Shown here piece after piece: positions 55,504-64,000 of a stretch of DNA of 64,000 bases. The stretch's first letter is position 1. Each line of letters opens with the position of its first letter. The notes under the pieces were generated by a model. The model saw only the letters and a list, made by a program, of their open reading frames with translations. It did no database searches and was not told where the DNA came from. The stretch comes from Cladocopium goreaui. Lineage: Eukaryota; Sar; Dinophyceae; Suessiales; Symbiodiniaceae. The translations under genes were made by a program, and so were the position numbers. The stretch is from positions 62,001 to 126,000 of the forward strand of contig CAMXCT020001115.1 in NCBI GenBank assembly GCA_947184155.2, written 5' to 3'.

Positions 55504-56700
55504 ATATGATGTAGTTGAATTGCGATTTTGGTTGCAATCTGCCGAAGATCATGAAATATCTGGTTTCATGTTATTTGGTGAATACATTGCCGGCCATGGG
55601 AAACTGAAGAAAGAAGGAAAATCGATCCATGAAAACAGGGGCTCAGATTGGACAGTGATGAAGCAGAAATAGGTGCCACATAGGAAGCACAGGAAGTATC
55701 CCACAACCATTGGGTCGTCATCACACCATGGCAATTGTTGTTGGATGGTTGTTTCGATGGAGTTCATGGATATCCATTGGCTGCCATTCTAATACCATGA
55801 TGGGATGATGAGTCATCTTCTTAGTTTTTAATCGGAGTGGATGAGGATGATTAGGATGATGAGTTATCTTCATCGGAGTGGATGAAGACGTATCAAATTT
55901 CAATCCGAGTTCTTTGAAGAACAACAACAGGATTGCAGTTGGACCAGCACCTGGGAACCTGGTTTTGCCCAGTTTCATGGGATGACCAGGCCAAGTTTGA
56001 GTCGCCAGTGCTGGATGCTGGCTGTGGGTGGTAGGGGTCCTCAATGGCCGTCTCCACACTGAAAGCTTCACAGCTAGCTGCTTAGTTTGTCCACGTCTAA
56101 ATGGTGAAGTAGTTCCACGAAGCAAAATGCCAAGATGTTGAGCCGAATCTTTTGGTGAATGCTGCTTTGCCGAGATGCAATTCTAGTTCTCTGTTCCTAC
56201 TGGTTGATGGTCGCACTTTGCATATATTCTGGAGTTTGCGTTGGTACATGTCATCATTATCCCCTTGGTCGCTGTCATACCTACCTCATCCAACCTCGAT
56301 ACTGCAAAGGGATTAATTTTGCAGACACAGAGATGTACGTACCGTATATCTATACATCTTAACAGACCATCTGCGAGTGGTCATTTTGGCTCCATAGTGG
56401 GTCTTTCGGCGAAGTTTCAACGCTGCTGAGGGATACAGCCGAAGATGTGAGCCTCACAGTGGGGCGCCCAATCGTCCGATCGTCGTAGTTTCATGGGATG
56501 GAGAAAAATCTCGCAGCACCTGGCATCGCTAAAGCAGTCCGCAACGATTCGGATATGGGTCACAAGTATCAGTTAGTATCAGTTTTTCACTAGCAGATTG
56601 TTGTCATTTTACTGTCATGTTCAATACTAATCGCCATATTGTGTTCAATTCTTGTTCTCTTTCTTCTCATGGCTTTGTTCAATGGTTTGCCCATGGCCAG

Positions 56701-56778
56701 AATTTTTGGGGGATGAGCCGATTGAAGCCTCGCTTCAGTGCGATGCGACTTCCTGCACGGCCGCGCTGCTGCAGAGAG
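56701..56778 (+). CDS. Probable exon, unassigned
   Basis: Bounded by CATGGCCAG and a GTGAGG donor at 56779. It reads FLGDEPIEASLQCDATSCTA then ALLQR. No family is recognised. Confidence 0.5.
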
Positions 56779-56851
56779 GTGAGGATTTCTGGATTTCTGG
56801 ATGGGATGACGCCCCATGAAAAGTGCGGCATGTTTTTTTCCAAAAGTGAGG

Positions 56852-56983
56852 ATATGGCTATGGATCAATAATGATCAATACCTACAAGATCCTACAAGTA
56901 CGCGTTTTTAGGGCGATGAACATCCAGTTACCAGCTATTTCATGGAAAACCAGAGGTACATGGTTTCGACCCAGTTGGCCGTA
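56852..56983. mobile_element. Family E element
   Basis: ATATGGCTATGGATCAATAA to GTTTCGACCCAGTTGGCCGTAT-type end. The interior has TTTAGGGCGATGAACATCC. Confidence 0.7.
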
Positions 56984-57075
56984 TAGAGAGGAAATGACCT
57001 TGACATATGTCAGGATCAAGGAGTGAGCACCGTTGTGATTCTGCTCATCTGCCATTTGGATCCAGCGGTTCCCAG

Positions 57076-57147
57076 TTCAGGTGGTCGCAACGTGACCTTG
57101 TGCACTGCGATCCCAAGGTGCAGGGGACATATCTGGTGTTTGCCTGA
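57076..57147 (+). CDS. Probable exon, unassigned
   Basis: After GGTTCCCAG it reads FRWSQRDLVHCDPKVQGTYL then VFA and a TGA stop. It could instead end at CCCAAG with a GTGCAG donor. No family is recognised. Confidence 0.45.
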   Translation, partial: FRWSQRDLVHCDPKVQGTYLVFA

Positions 57148-57311
57148 GAGGGTCGAGAATTTCGTTGCTTTTGCCAATCAGGCTGGATATGAAAGGGTGG
57201 CTTTCTCTTTGATTTCCCCAAAAACATCACTGCAATTTCAATCATGAGCCAGCCGCTGTAAGAGGCTGTATAACCTGCTAGTTGTTAACCGGGTCAACCG
57301 GGGGTTTGCAG

Positions 57312-57489
57312 GGGCCACATCCAACACTTGCCGTTGCTGCAGGGGCGGCCAGTTGACCTTGACTCCGCTGCTTTCATGGACACTGACGTCCGGAGACCGA
57401 TCAGAGAGATACGTCAGATACGACGTGGGGCAAATGCCCCGAGGCTTTGCACATGGGGAATTCGAAAGCACATTCACAAAGATGGATGA
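57312..57489 (+). CDS. Probable exon, unassigned, possibly terminal
   Basis: After GGGTTTGCAG-G the frame stays open for 58 codons: GHIQHLPLLQGRPVDLDSAA then FMDTDVRRPIREIRQIRRGA and NAPRLCTWGIRKHIHKDG, then a TGA. It is the longest single exon candidate in the right half. The Arg-rich helix may bind nucleic acid or another protein, but no family is recognised. Confidence 0.5.
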
Positions 57490-58019
57490 TTCTTAGGGAT
57501 TTTGACGAAGTAAGTGCAGGAATTGAGGATTGGGACCCCAAACCAACCTACCTCATGTTTACATGAGTGCTGTTGCAAACGCCGAATTTTGTCCTTTTGC
57601 TCCAGCTTGAAGCTGATAGCCATTGTATCAAGACACAGGTGAAGCTTAAGACTTGTTAATTTTGATGCTTGCCAAACATTATATTCAAATATCATCATTC
57701 ACTTTCAGATGTAAGCCAAAGTAGCTTTCAAGTGTTCTTTTCTTTGGCTTGGAAACCAGAGCCGACATCTGAACAAAGTTGCGCAAACATCTTGGCAGCC
57801 CGACTCCACGACGTTCTCTTTTGGCCTAGAAGTCACTTGTCGTCACGAACTATATGCCATTTATATGCCATTTATTATGGTTGGTTTTCTTTCCAATGGC
57901 AATATCTATCCCAAAACGATGGAAAAAAAGCCAGTCCAAGCATGTTTTCAGGCGCCATGAGCTTGTTCATACCACGTCCAACAGCTTCCAAGCCACAACT
58001 GATCCGCTACCAACAGCCC

Positions 58020-58140
58020 AGCCTTGGGGCTGGCTCATGCCGTCGTCTCGACTGAGAGGAAACGGATGGGGATGGGGATCACCAGGAAGCGATCACAGGT
58101 TGTACCTGAAATTGGCAGAAATTTTGGTGGTATTTTCAAG
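58020..58140 (+). CDS. Possible exon, unassigned
   Basis: Open as AHAVVSTERKRMGMGITRKR then SQVVPEIGRNFGGIFKR. Basic. Splice sites are uncertain. Confidence 0.3.
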
Positions 58141-58156
58141 AGAACATACAGGACTA

Positions 58157-58271
58157 GATATGGGTATGGATCAATACCTATTAATACCATTTTTAGGGGG
58201 TTATTCACATCCATAAATCCCAGCTATTTTGATGTTCACCAGGGGTACAAGGTTTTGACACACTGCCATAT
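58157..58271. mobile_element. Family E element
   Basis: ATATGGGTATGGATCAATACC to GGTTTTGACACACTGCCATA. Confidence 0.85.
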
Positions 58272-58391
58272 GTCATGATATGTCATGTGTTTTGTTCTTG
58301 TCATGGTTGTAGACTCCCCTGGATGACGGGATGAACAACATAGCCGCCAATCTGCCACAGAAAATATGGCCTGGATGGCTCAAAGGAGGAA

Positions 58392-58619
58392 ATGACCCAA
58401 CAAAACGATGAGCAGCTTGAAACTGATAAAACTGATCTCTCACAGCCATGGCAATCATTTCTTCAAGCCCCTCTGACACTGGTGCCGAGGACTCCAGTTG
58501 CTGTCGTTGAGCCTCGCTCTGACATTTGTCCCTCGGTCGATCTTGGCTTTGACCCTGGGCCTCAAGGGCTTTTGCAGATCAGCCCTGGAGGAGTTGGGAA
58601 CCTTGAGAGTTCATCCTGA
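58392..58619 (+). CDS. Small intact ORF or long exon (75 codons), unassigned
   Basis: It runs from ATG to TGA without interruption: MTQQNDEQLETDKTDLSQPW then QSFLQAPLTLVPRTPVAVVE and PRSDICPSVDLGFDPGPQGL. Hydrophilic start, Pro/Leu-rich middle, no membrane segment or signal peptide. It may be an exon read from upstream. No family is recognised. Confidence 0.4.
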   Translation: MTQQNDEQLETDKTDLSQPWQSFLQAPLTLVPRTPVAVVEPRSDICPSVDLGFDPGPQGLLQISPGGVGNLESSS

Positions 58620-59018
58620 ATTCTAGATGGGAATGTGTGGCTCAGTGCCTTGTGTCAAGAAAACTTTCCGCCCATACGAATGTTTCGGAACCATACGAAA
58701 ATCAACCTATGGTACTCAGGTACCATCTTTGCGTACGGGACGACCCAAGCCCAATGTGCAGCACCATGCAGCCTTGTGGGACTGAGGGAAGCGGTTGGTG
58801 TTCTGTCTTTGCTCAATATGTTGTTTGTCTTGTGTCATTGGACTCGTTGTTTTTTGGGTGGCTTGAAACCATATAACGGAAAGTCTTAAGTTTGGTGCCA
58901 ACCTTCTAAATCCTATGTGCTGAAAAGCACTGCATTTGATACTATCGTTCTGCACTTGCAATCGTGCTGGCTCTTGGGGGGCCAACTGGCATTATTGTTG
59001 CGACTATGGCCGTCGTCC

Positions 59019-59055
<37 letters not shown>
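59019..59055. repeat. CAT trinucleotide repeat
   Basis: About 12 perfect CAT units, directly before the next exon's acceptor region. Confidence 0.95.
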
Positions 59056-59056
<1 letters not shown>

Positions 59057-59071
59057 CGCATTTCCCCGCAG

Positions 59072-59202
59072 AATTTCCACATGTCTTCCCTTCCAACTAC
59101 AGTGTTGCCCTCTTGGTGCAGGACCAGTTTCTTCCAAAAGACCCTGTGGATGTTCCGCTGAATGCTTCGGCGTTGTCCAACCGCCTGCAGGACCCTTGGA
59201 TG
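59072..59202 (+). CDS. Exon, unassigned (well-bounded)
   Basis: Bounded by TTCCCCGCAG and a canonical GTAAGA donor at 59203. It reads FPHVFPSNYSVALLVQDQFL then PKDPVDVPLNASALSNRLQD and PWM. The composition is that of a folded domain with a surface loop. The next exon was not identified. No family is recognised. Confidence 0.65.
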
Positions 59203-59286
59203 GTAAGAAGCGACACGACTATAAGAAGTATTCGTCGCAGGGGGAGATCACGAAACAGATCGGTCTATCTTTCATCAGTTTTGTGT

Positions 59287-59392
59287 TACCCTCTGGTGAA
59301 CTAACATAGCAATGGAAAATCACCATTCTTAATGGGAAAATCCACTATAAATAGCCATTTTCCATTGCTATGTTAGTCATAACCAGAGGGTA
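59287..59392. mobile_element. Family A element
   Basis: TACCCTCTGGTGAACTAACA to TAGTCATAACCAGAGGGTA. Confidence 0.92.
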
Positions 59393-59506
59393 CTTTTTTT
59401 GTTGCCACATTGGATTGAAAGGTATTTTTAGTCCCGTAATCTCCAAAGAGATGGTAAAGTATTTTACTAACTTCAATCCCCAAGTACTTTACCAACTTCT
59501 ATCTTT

Positions 59507-59575
59507 TCATCCCCAATTAAATGGGATATCTTCCAACTTAAATGGGATATCTTCCAACTTAAATGGGATTTTACC
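59507..59575. repeat. AAATGGGATATCTTCCAACTT tandem repeat
   Basis: A 21-bp unit occurs in about three copies; the last is altered. Confidence 0.8.
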
Positions 59576-59712
59576 AACTTCTATCTTTTTGGGGATTCCG
59601 TAAAAAAGGACGTGATCTTCACCGTGGTGGAGAAGGGATTGCCGCAGGTGGAATCTCGGTGAAAAAAGCCGGGAAAAGGTACCCTCAGCAGGGAAACAAT
59701 TGGATTTAAACA

Positions 59713-59820
59713 GATGGGGATGGGTCAAAACCCTGGTACCTAGTGAACCCCAAAATAGCTGGTAAATGGATGTTGCTCCCACTAAAAATGTATCTATAGG
59801 TATTGACCCATACCCATATG
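59713..59820. mobile_element. Family E element, inverted orientation
   Basis: GATGGGGATGGGTCAAAACC to GGTATTGACCCATACCCATA. It runs straight into the family H copy. Confidence 0.78.
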
Positions 59821-59930
59821 GTGGTTTCCTAAGTCCTGGGGGTACCCCTAGATGATCCATTTTTGGGTGGATTTTCCACTATGAATCATCTATTTTAAGG
59901 GGTACCCATATGAATGGAAACCTCCATATG
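59817..59930. mobile_element. Family H element
   Basis: CATATGGTGGTTTCCTAAGT to GGAAACCTCCATATG, inverted ends. GGGGGTACCCC and GGGGTACCC lie inside. Confidence 0.75.
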
Positions 59931-60331
59931 TGAATGAAGAAGAATATGGGAGAAGATCGGATTGATCTTTACCAGACATATGGGAACTGGAAAGAAATAC
60001 ATCATCTATCTTGGTTTTAAAGCAGCAAGGATAGGGGAGGACGGGGGATGTTGGAAACAAGAGTAAGGGGTCATGTTGCATTTGATACATACAAAGTTGC
60101 ATACTTATGGGGCACGAATGGGCCCACAATCCTAATTAGACTTGAAGCTTGGCGCCGCAATGATCATTGTCATTGTTGGGGCAGAGCACTTGGATTGAAA
60201 GTTCCTTGAATGGTTCGAGCGTAAAGGACATAACCAGTTAGTGCCATGTGTACCCACATATCCATCCCTTGAAATTTTGGAGTCCCCAAACCTGCTGTGT
60301 GACCGGAAGTGCTGCCCCAAAAGCTTCCAAG

Positions 60332-60445
60332 GACATCGATCTGCCTCCAGGGCTCATCCTTGGGGTGGAAGGCGGGGTGATGACTTGGACGAACGAGAGA
60401 TCTGCCGTGAATCAGAAAGCATCCGAAACTCTGTGCAGCAAATCT
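60332..60445 (+). CDS. Probable exon, unassigned
   Basis: After AGCTTCCAAG-G the + strand reads DIDLPPGLILGVEGGVMTWT then NERSAVNQKASETLCSKS. Coding-like; its open frame runs to the edge of a family F hairpin. No family is recognised. Confidence 0.5.
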
Positions 60446-60541
60446 CAATGGATTGGTTTAAGGGAAAATCTACAGGAAACCATGGTTTTTACCATTAGAT
60501 ATGGGGGTTTCCTGTAAATTTTCCCTTAAACCAATCCATTG
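60446..60541. mobile_element. Family F hairpin, best-kept copy
   Basis: CAATGGATTGGTTTAAGGGA with the inverted TCCCTTAAACCAATCCATTG. The arms continue through CTACAGGAAACC and GGTTTCCTGTAAAT with few mismatches. Confidence 0.92.
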
Positions 60542-60987
60542 AAAATCAGATGCACAAATTTCCCCAACTTGACTTAATCCAGCTGTGGTCGTCCCAATCA
60601 GACGGAATTTTTTCGAATCTCGGAGTCACATCCGCTGGTAGGTGAGGAGCCTGATGAATTGGAACCAAAGAAGTGTTCCAAGGCCCCTTGGAAACAGCTT
60701 GCTCCAATGGGATGACAATGGGATGAGTTCTGAAAAACACGCCTTTAAGAAAATTGGACACGGTTTCACCAACAAGGACAATAAAATCATGAAAGCATTC
60801 ATACCAGCCGGCACAACTTGTTTTTGTTCATGTGTTTTCAACACGTCCTGGTTTCCGACACCGATTTCTTCAATCCAGAGGTCCCATGATGTCCAAAAAT
60901 CACCAGGAAGAAGAGTTCCAGGGAGACCGTGAGTTGGCGGGCGGTTTGGTCCGGGGGCCCGCCACGAAGATTTCGGGGGTTCCATAG

Positions 60988-61092
60988 TGGAGATCCCCAA
61001 TAGCTGGATGGTTTACATGGAAAATCCCATGGAAAATCCTCTGAAAATGATGAAATCATGTACCAATGTGTACCCGTATTTCAGGAAACCTC
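60988..61092. mobile_element. Family H element
   Basis: It shares CAATAGCTGGATGGTTTAC and TTTCAGGAAACCTCC with the 42.3 kb copy. Confidence 0.6.
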
Positions 61093-61104
61093 CAAATGGT
61101 GGAT

Positions 61105-61204
61105 GTTTGCCGAAGATGGTGCATTTATGCGTCCCGAGGTGCAGTTCTTTTACGAGTTCAAGAACACAGTAAATCTGTGCGCCAGGGACCCTAGGAGCCC
61201 CTAA
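61105..61204 (+). CDS. Probable terminal exon, unassigned
   Basis: The frame reads FAEDGAFMRPEVQFFYEFKN then TVNLCARDPRSP and a TAA stop. An AG-G acceptor at CCCGAG (61139) or one upstream starts it. No family is recognised. Confidence 0.5.
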
Positions 61205-61792
61205 TCCCGTGTGGACAGTGTGGACGGCCATGGTGAAGAATCTTGAGGAAATCATCACTTGTTTGATTTGTTTGTCAAACTCATGTTGATTGGTTCCATT
61301 CCCGGCTTGATAGAAAAACTTATTGCTGCATATCCGAGATATTTGCACAACTGTCTTGAGCTACACTTGGCCAGTAATAGGGGTTAAGCCACAGATCGGC
61401 ACATTTCCAAAAGAGGGAGCTCAAGAGCCGCCACCGTTGTTGGTTTGCCATACCCGTCGTTCTGCGATAGGTTAATAGGTTAATATTCAAGTGCTAACAA
61501 TGCTGATATATTGTGCTATTTCTCCAAATGGGTTGTCATTGGCTATTTCCCTCTAAATCTCCTTGTCAAGATGTATCCTCATTAGGAACATCTAGATCCC
61601 GAAACTGTGGATGGGACAATTATCAAAGCTGGTGAATATCAACTAAAATAGGAGATATATATACATATATATATAAGCTACATTAATATCATTGATAATG
61701 ACCCCAAAAACATGTAGAAAAGTATTTTTCTGTACTGTCCTATGTTTCGAATTCCATCTTTTTTGGTGTTTTTTTCCAAATGATCCTCAAAG

Positions 61793-61958
61793 ACCCCTTT
61801 AAAACGAAACCAGACCCGTTCCTTGGCGAGGTCCTCTTTCGCAATCGCGCCATGGCGACCATCGCCAGGGGCACCTGGGGAGACTTCGGGAAGGCTCGTG
61901 TGGTGGGCTTTCCACCCGCACGGCAGATGGAAATGGAGGCGCTGCACTCGGGCCTTTG
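61793..61958 (+). CDS. Exon, unassigned (GC-rich, long)
   Basis: Reads PFKTKPDPFLGEVLFRNRAM then ATIARGTWGDFGKARVVGFP and PARQMEMEALHSGL. Strong third-position G/C and mixed charge make it one of the clearest coding segments. It runs to the edge of a family C element, so the donor is in or next to the element. No family is recognised. Confidence 0.6.
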
Positions 61959-62085
61959 TACAGTGTGGGACCCCCCAGTTGTAAGTTGGTTTATAAACCC
62001 CCATAACTATAGTTATTTGCGTACCATAAACCATAGTTATTGGAGTTATAAACCAACCTAGCTATCTTGGGGGCCCCACATTGTA
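61959..62085. mobile_element. Family C element abutting an exon
   Basis: TACAGTGTGGGACCCCCC to GGGGGCCCCACATTGTA. The interior is complete (ATAGTTATTTGCGTACCATA). Confidence 0.88.
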
Positions 62086-62409
62086 TGACTGTATATAACT
62101 GTGTATAACTGTAATTGTTTAACTGTTCCATCATGTGAATATGACCTGACTCCAAAAGAGTGTGAGTTGCCTGTTTCACCACCAGTTGGATTTTCTTTGG
62201 GTCATTACAGCTACCAGAATTGTCCTGTGAAAGTCGAGTTGCCCCAACTTGAACATAGCTGCAGCTACTTGCTATTTGCCACTGGGTAGATGAAGGGAGA
62301 TTTTCTTCTTTGCAGCAGCAAGTTGATTGGTGTCTGATCATGTTCCAATCCAGAACATGGAAAAAGACGAGAATATCCGTAGATGCCAATTCTCACATTC
62401 ATCGTACAG

Positions 62410-62475
62410 AGCTGCGCGCTGCGCCAGGGGGATAGCGTTCTCTCCTTGGCCCAGGCCAGGTGCTTTTTCGGCCTC
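62410..62475 (+). CDS. Exon, unassigned (well-bounded)
   Basis: Bounded by TCATCGTACAG and a GTAAGA donor at 62476. Exactly 22 codons: SCALRQGDSVLSLAQARCFF then GL. It probably belongs with the exon at 61793. No family is recognised. Confidence 0.6.
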
Positions 62476-62529
62476 GTAAGACTTTCAGACTCGGTAAATT
62501 CAGTAGATATGGGGAGAGAGATCTTTGTT

Positions 62530-62625
62530 TTGGTTTTACCATGGGAAATGGCCCATAGAAATAGAGGTTTACCTATTAAAAATGGGTGGATCTTTCCATG
62601 GCTATGTTAGCCATAACCAGATGGT
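62530..62625. mobile_element. Partial family A element (TTATTTAAC subtype)
   Basis: The interior GAAATGGCCCATAGAAATAG and right end TTAGCCATAACCAGATGGTA are present; the left TIR is missing. Confidence 0.7.
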
Positions 62626-62699
62626 ACGATTTCAGTCACTTTTTTGCTGTGTCATCCTGCAAGAATCATGCTCACTCTTTCCCAAACCAAAACGCCATC

Positions 62700-62806
62700 T
62701 ACCCTCTGGTATTTTGTTACATAGCTATTGAAAATTGCCCATTTATAGTTGATTTACCTATTAAATATGGTGATTTTCCATAGCTATGTTAGTTTACCAG
62801 AGGGTA
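62700..62806. mobile_element. Family A element
   Basis: TACCCTCTGGTATTTTGTTA to TTAGTTTACCAGAGGGTA. Confidence 0.92.
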
Positions 62807-62924
62807 ATGACTTGTTCCGTTTTCAAAAAGTGATCGAAGATGATTAAGAAAATATCATCCGCAGAAACCTTTGGAAAACGACGGTGCAATGGTGCATCTA
62901 AACTTATCGCACATTTCTACACAC

Positions 62925-63075
62925 ACAGATATCTATATATATATAGAGAGAGAGAGATCCTATCCTATCCTATACCATACATATACATATACATATACAC
63001 ATACATATAGACAGAGACATATACATATACATATACATTCCTTTCCTTTCCTTTCCTTTCCTTTCCTTTCCTGTC
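62925..63075. repeat. Mixed microsatellite: TATA, GA, ATACAT, CCTTT
   Basis: Successive short runs of TATATA, GAGAGA, ATACAT and six CCTTT units. Confidence 0.9.
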
Positions 63076-63121
63076 ATGTTGCTGCATCAGATGCTTGGAA
63101 CATGCAGTGCCGGAGTCCTGA

Positions 63122-64000
63122 CTATACCTTGATCTGCACATAGTGATCAGGCTGTACAGTAGTGCGATCAACAAACTCAAAGGACAACATCGGCACAAAA
63201 GCTTCGAGCAAGGGATCCACCCATTGCCCATGGCACCCTCCTTTAAGGGCAAAGTCAGCGATACTAGTCGCCAGGGCCTCATTCAAGGCTTCGGGATACA
63301 CTTTGGCAATCGATGTTCTGAACGCACCTTGTGAATCATGGCCTGCCAGCGCCTGATGCCAACCCCGAGGATGATGACAACGGCCATGAGAGCCCAAAGA
63401 CATAGTGTTGCTGACCATTTTCGGCGATCGGATGAGCAGGAGCGTCGTGGGCTTGCGCGCCGGGCAATGGTAAACGCACTGGTCAAATGTAATCACTTGA
63501 GTGCACTCCAATCGGCGCAGCAGCCGAGCCACCTTCGAAGCCCAAATGGACGAGAGACGGAGTCGCGCCGCCCATGCCGGGAAGGCCGGGTGCTCGACAA
63601 ACGCGCATCCACCAATTCGCGCTGCAAGGACCACCATCGTGAAGACAAAGTGCATGAGAGCGCTTCCCACCTGTGTTTGCAGCCAACCGCGCTTCGAGTT
63701 CCATGGGAGGCCAGAAAGATGGTCATAGGAACGCAATGGCGGAGGTCCATCAGGCAGAAGTCGGGCGGCACGAAAAGTTTCACAAGGTGGGCCACCACCC
63801 ACACCGCAAATGGCCCCACTAAGCAAACGATCTTGCCACCATCGTTGATTTGCCTTCGACGTAAGGTCCCCATCTTCATTCCGCAAGCAGTAGTCAATGG
63901 AGAGACAAAACAGCCGCGTGGCTCCTTGCACCCAATGGTTTTCGATGCAAGCCTGCAGATCCCCTTGTCGCCTATAGCCTTCAAGAAATTTACAAAACAA
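63122..64000 (-). CDS. Retroelement-like ORF with C5-methyltransferase-like motifs, 5' part outside the window
   Basis: A single open frame of at least 292 codons on the minus strand, ending at a TAG at 63122 and still open at the window edge. Around residues 66-80 it reads GVGGGPPCETFRAAR, and near 135-141 FVEHPAF. These recall motif IV (PPC) and motif VI (EN(V/P)) of cytosine-C5 methyltransferases. A later segment HCPARKPTTLLL follows. From memory, dinoflagellate genomes have many ORFs with PPCE(T/S)..AR and EHP, often linked to reverse transcriptases, but I cannot confirm that here. It is the only long intron-free frame and the only supported one on this strand, as expected for a mobile element. 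Confidence 0.55.
   Translation of the reverse strand: MFCKFLEGYRRQGDLQACIENHWVQGATRLFCLSIDYCLRNEDGDLTSKANQRWWQDRLLSGAICGVGGGPPCETFRAARLLPDGPPPLRSYDHLSGLPWNSKRGWLQTQVGSALMHFVFTMVVLAARIGGCAFVEHPAFPAWAARLRLSSIWASKVARLLRRLECTQVITFDQCVYHCPARKPTTLLLIRSPKMVSNTMSLGSHGRCHHPRGWHQALAGHDSQGAFRTSIAKVYPEALNEALATSIADFALKGGCHGQWVDPLLEAFVPMLSFEFVDRTTVQPDHYVQIKV

Noticed and set aside
59019..59055. CAT repeat as a poly-His or poly-Ser coding tract
   Set aside because: It lies before the intron acceptor of a well-bounded exon and is most likely intronic.
1..64000. Spliced-leader gene, rRNA or tRNA genes
   Set aside because: Neither strand showed the dinoflagellate leader word ending TTTTGGCTCAAG, nor recognisable rRNA or tRNA cores, on reading by eye.

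Overview
The window looks like nuclear DNA of a dinoflagellate; the species cannot be told from the sequence alone. Four things point that way. Recognisable coding sequence occurs only as short GC-rich exons of about 20-180 bp, spread through long AT-richer introns. Every exon I could support lies on the + strand. Splice acceptors are mostly AG followed by G, and the donors are a mixture of GT, GC and GA. Nearly every intron holds short inverted-repeat elements. No bacterial operons, rRNA, tRNA or CRISPR arrays were seen.

The main gene is a glutamate-cysteine ligase catalytic subunit (first enzyme of glutathione synthesis), read from about 24.7 to 39.0 kb in about 20 exons. It was recovered by matching peptides in order to the family: [94 protein letters not shown] and [12 protein letters not shown]. 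The exon joins keep reading frame and family spacing, and this exposes GA and GC donor sites. The N-terminal third of the enzyme was not found.

Upstream are the last two exons of a BTB/POZ-type protein (6.3-6.7 kb), several unassigned exons at 3-15 kb, and an unassigned multi-exon gene at about 20.4-22.8 kb. Downstream, from 40.7 to 62.5 kb, there are scattered unassigned exons; the best have clear splice sites (59072-59202, 62410-62475, 54748-54819, 57312-57489). At the right edge, on the minus strand, lies part of a retroelement-like ORF with PPC and EHP motifs resembling cytosine-C5 methyltransferase motifs.

The rest is largely repeats. At least eight families of about 100-bp palindromic, MITE-like elements occur (called A to H here). 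Family A has ends CCCTCTGGT..ACCAGAGGG and duplicates TA, proved by nested insertions. Family B has 4-bp target duplications and family D has 5-7-bp ones. One larger inverted-repeat element (47989-49752) has 34-bp perfect ends, repeats its terminal motif inside, and carries two long 12-bp polypyrimidine arrays. Simple repeats (TA, TTTA, CATA/CATC, TATACA, CTG/TTG, CAT) fill many gaps.
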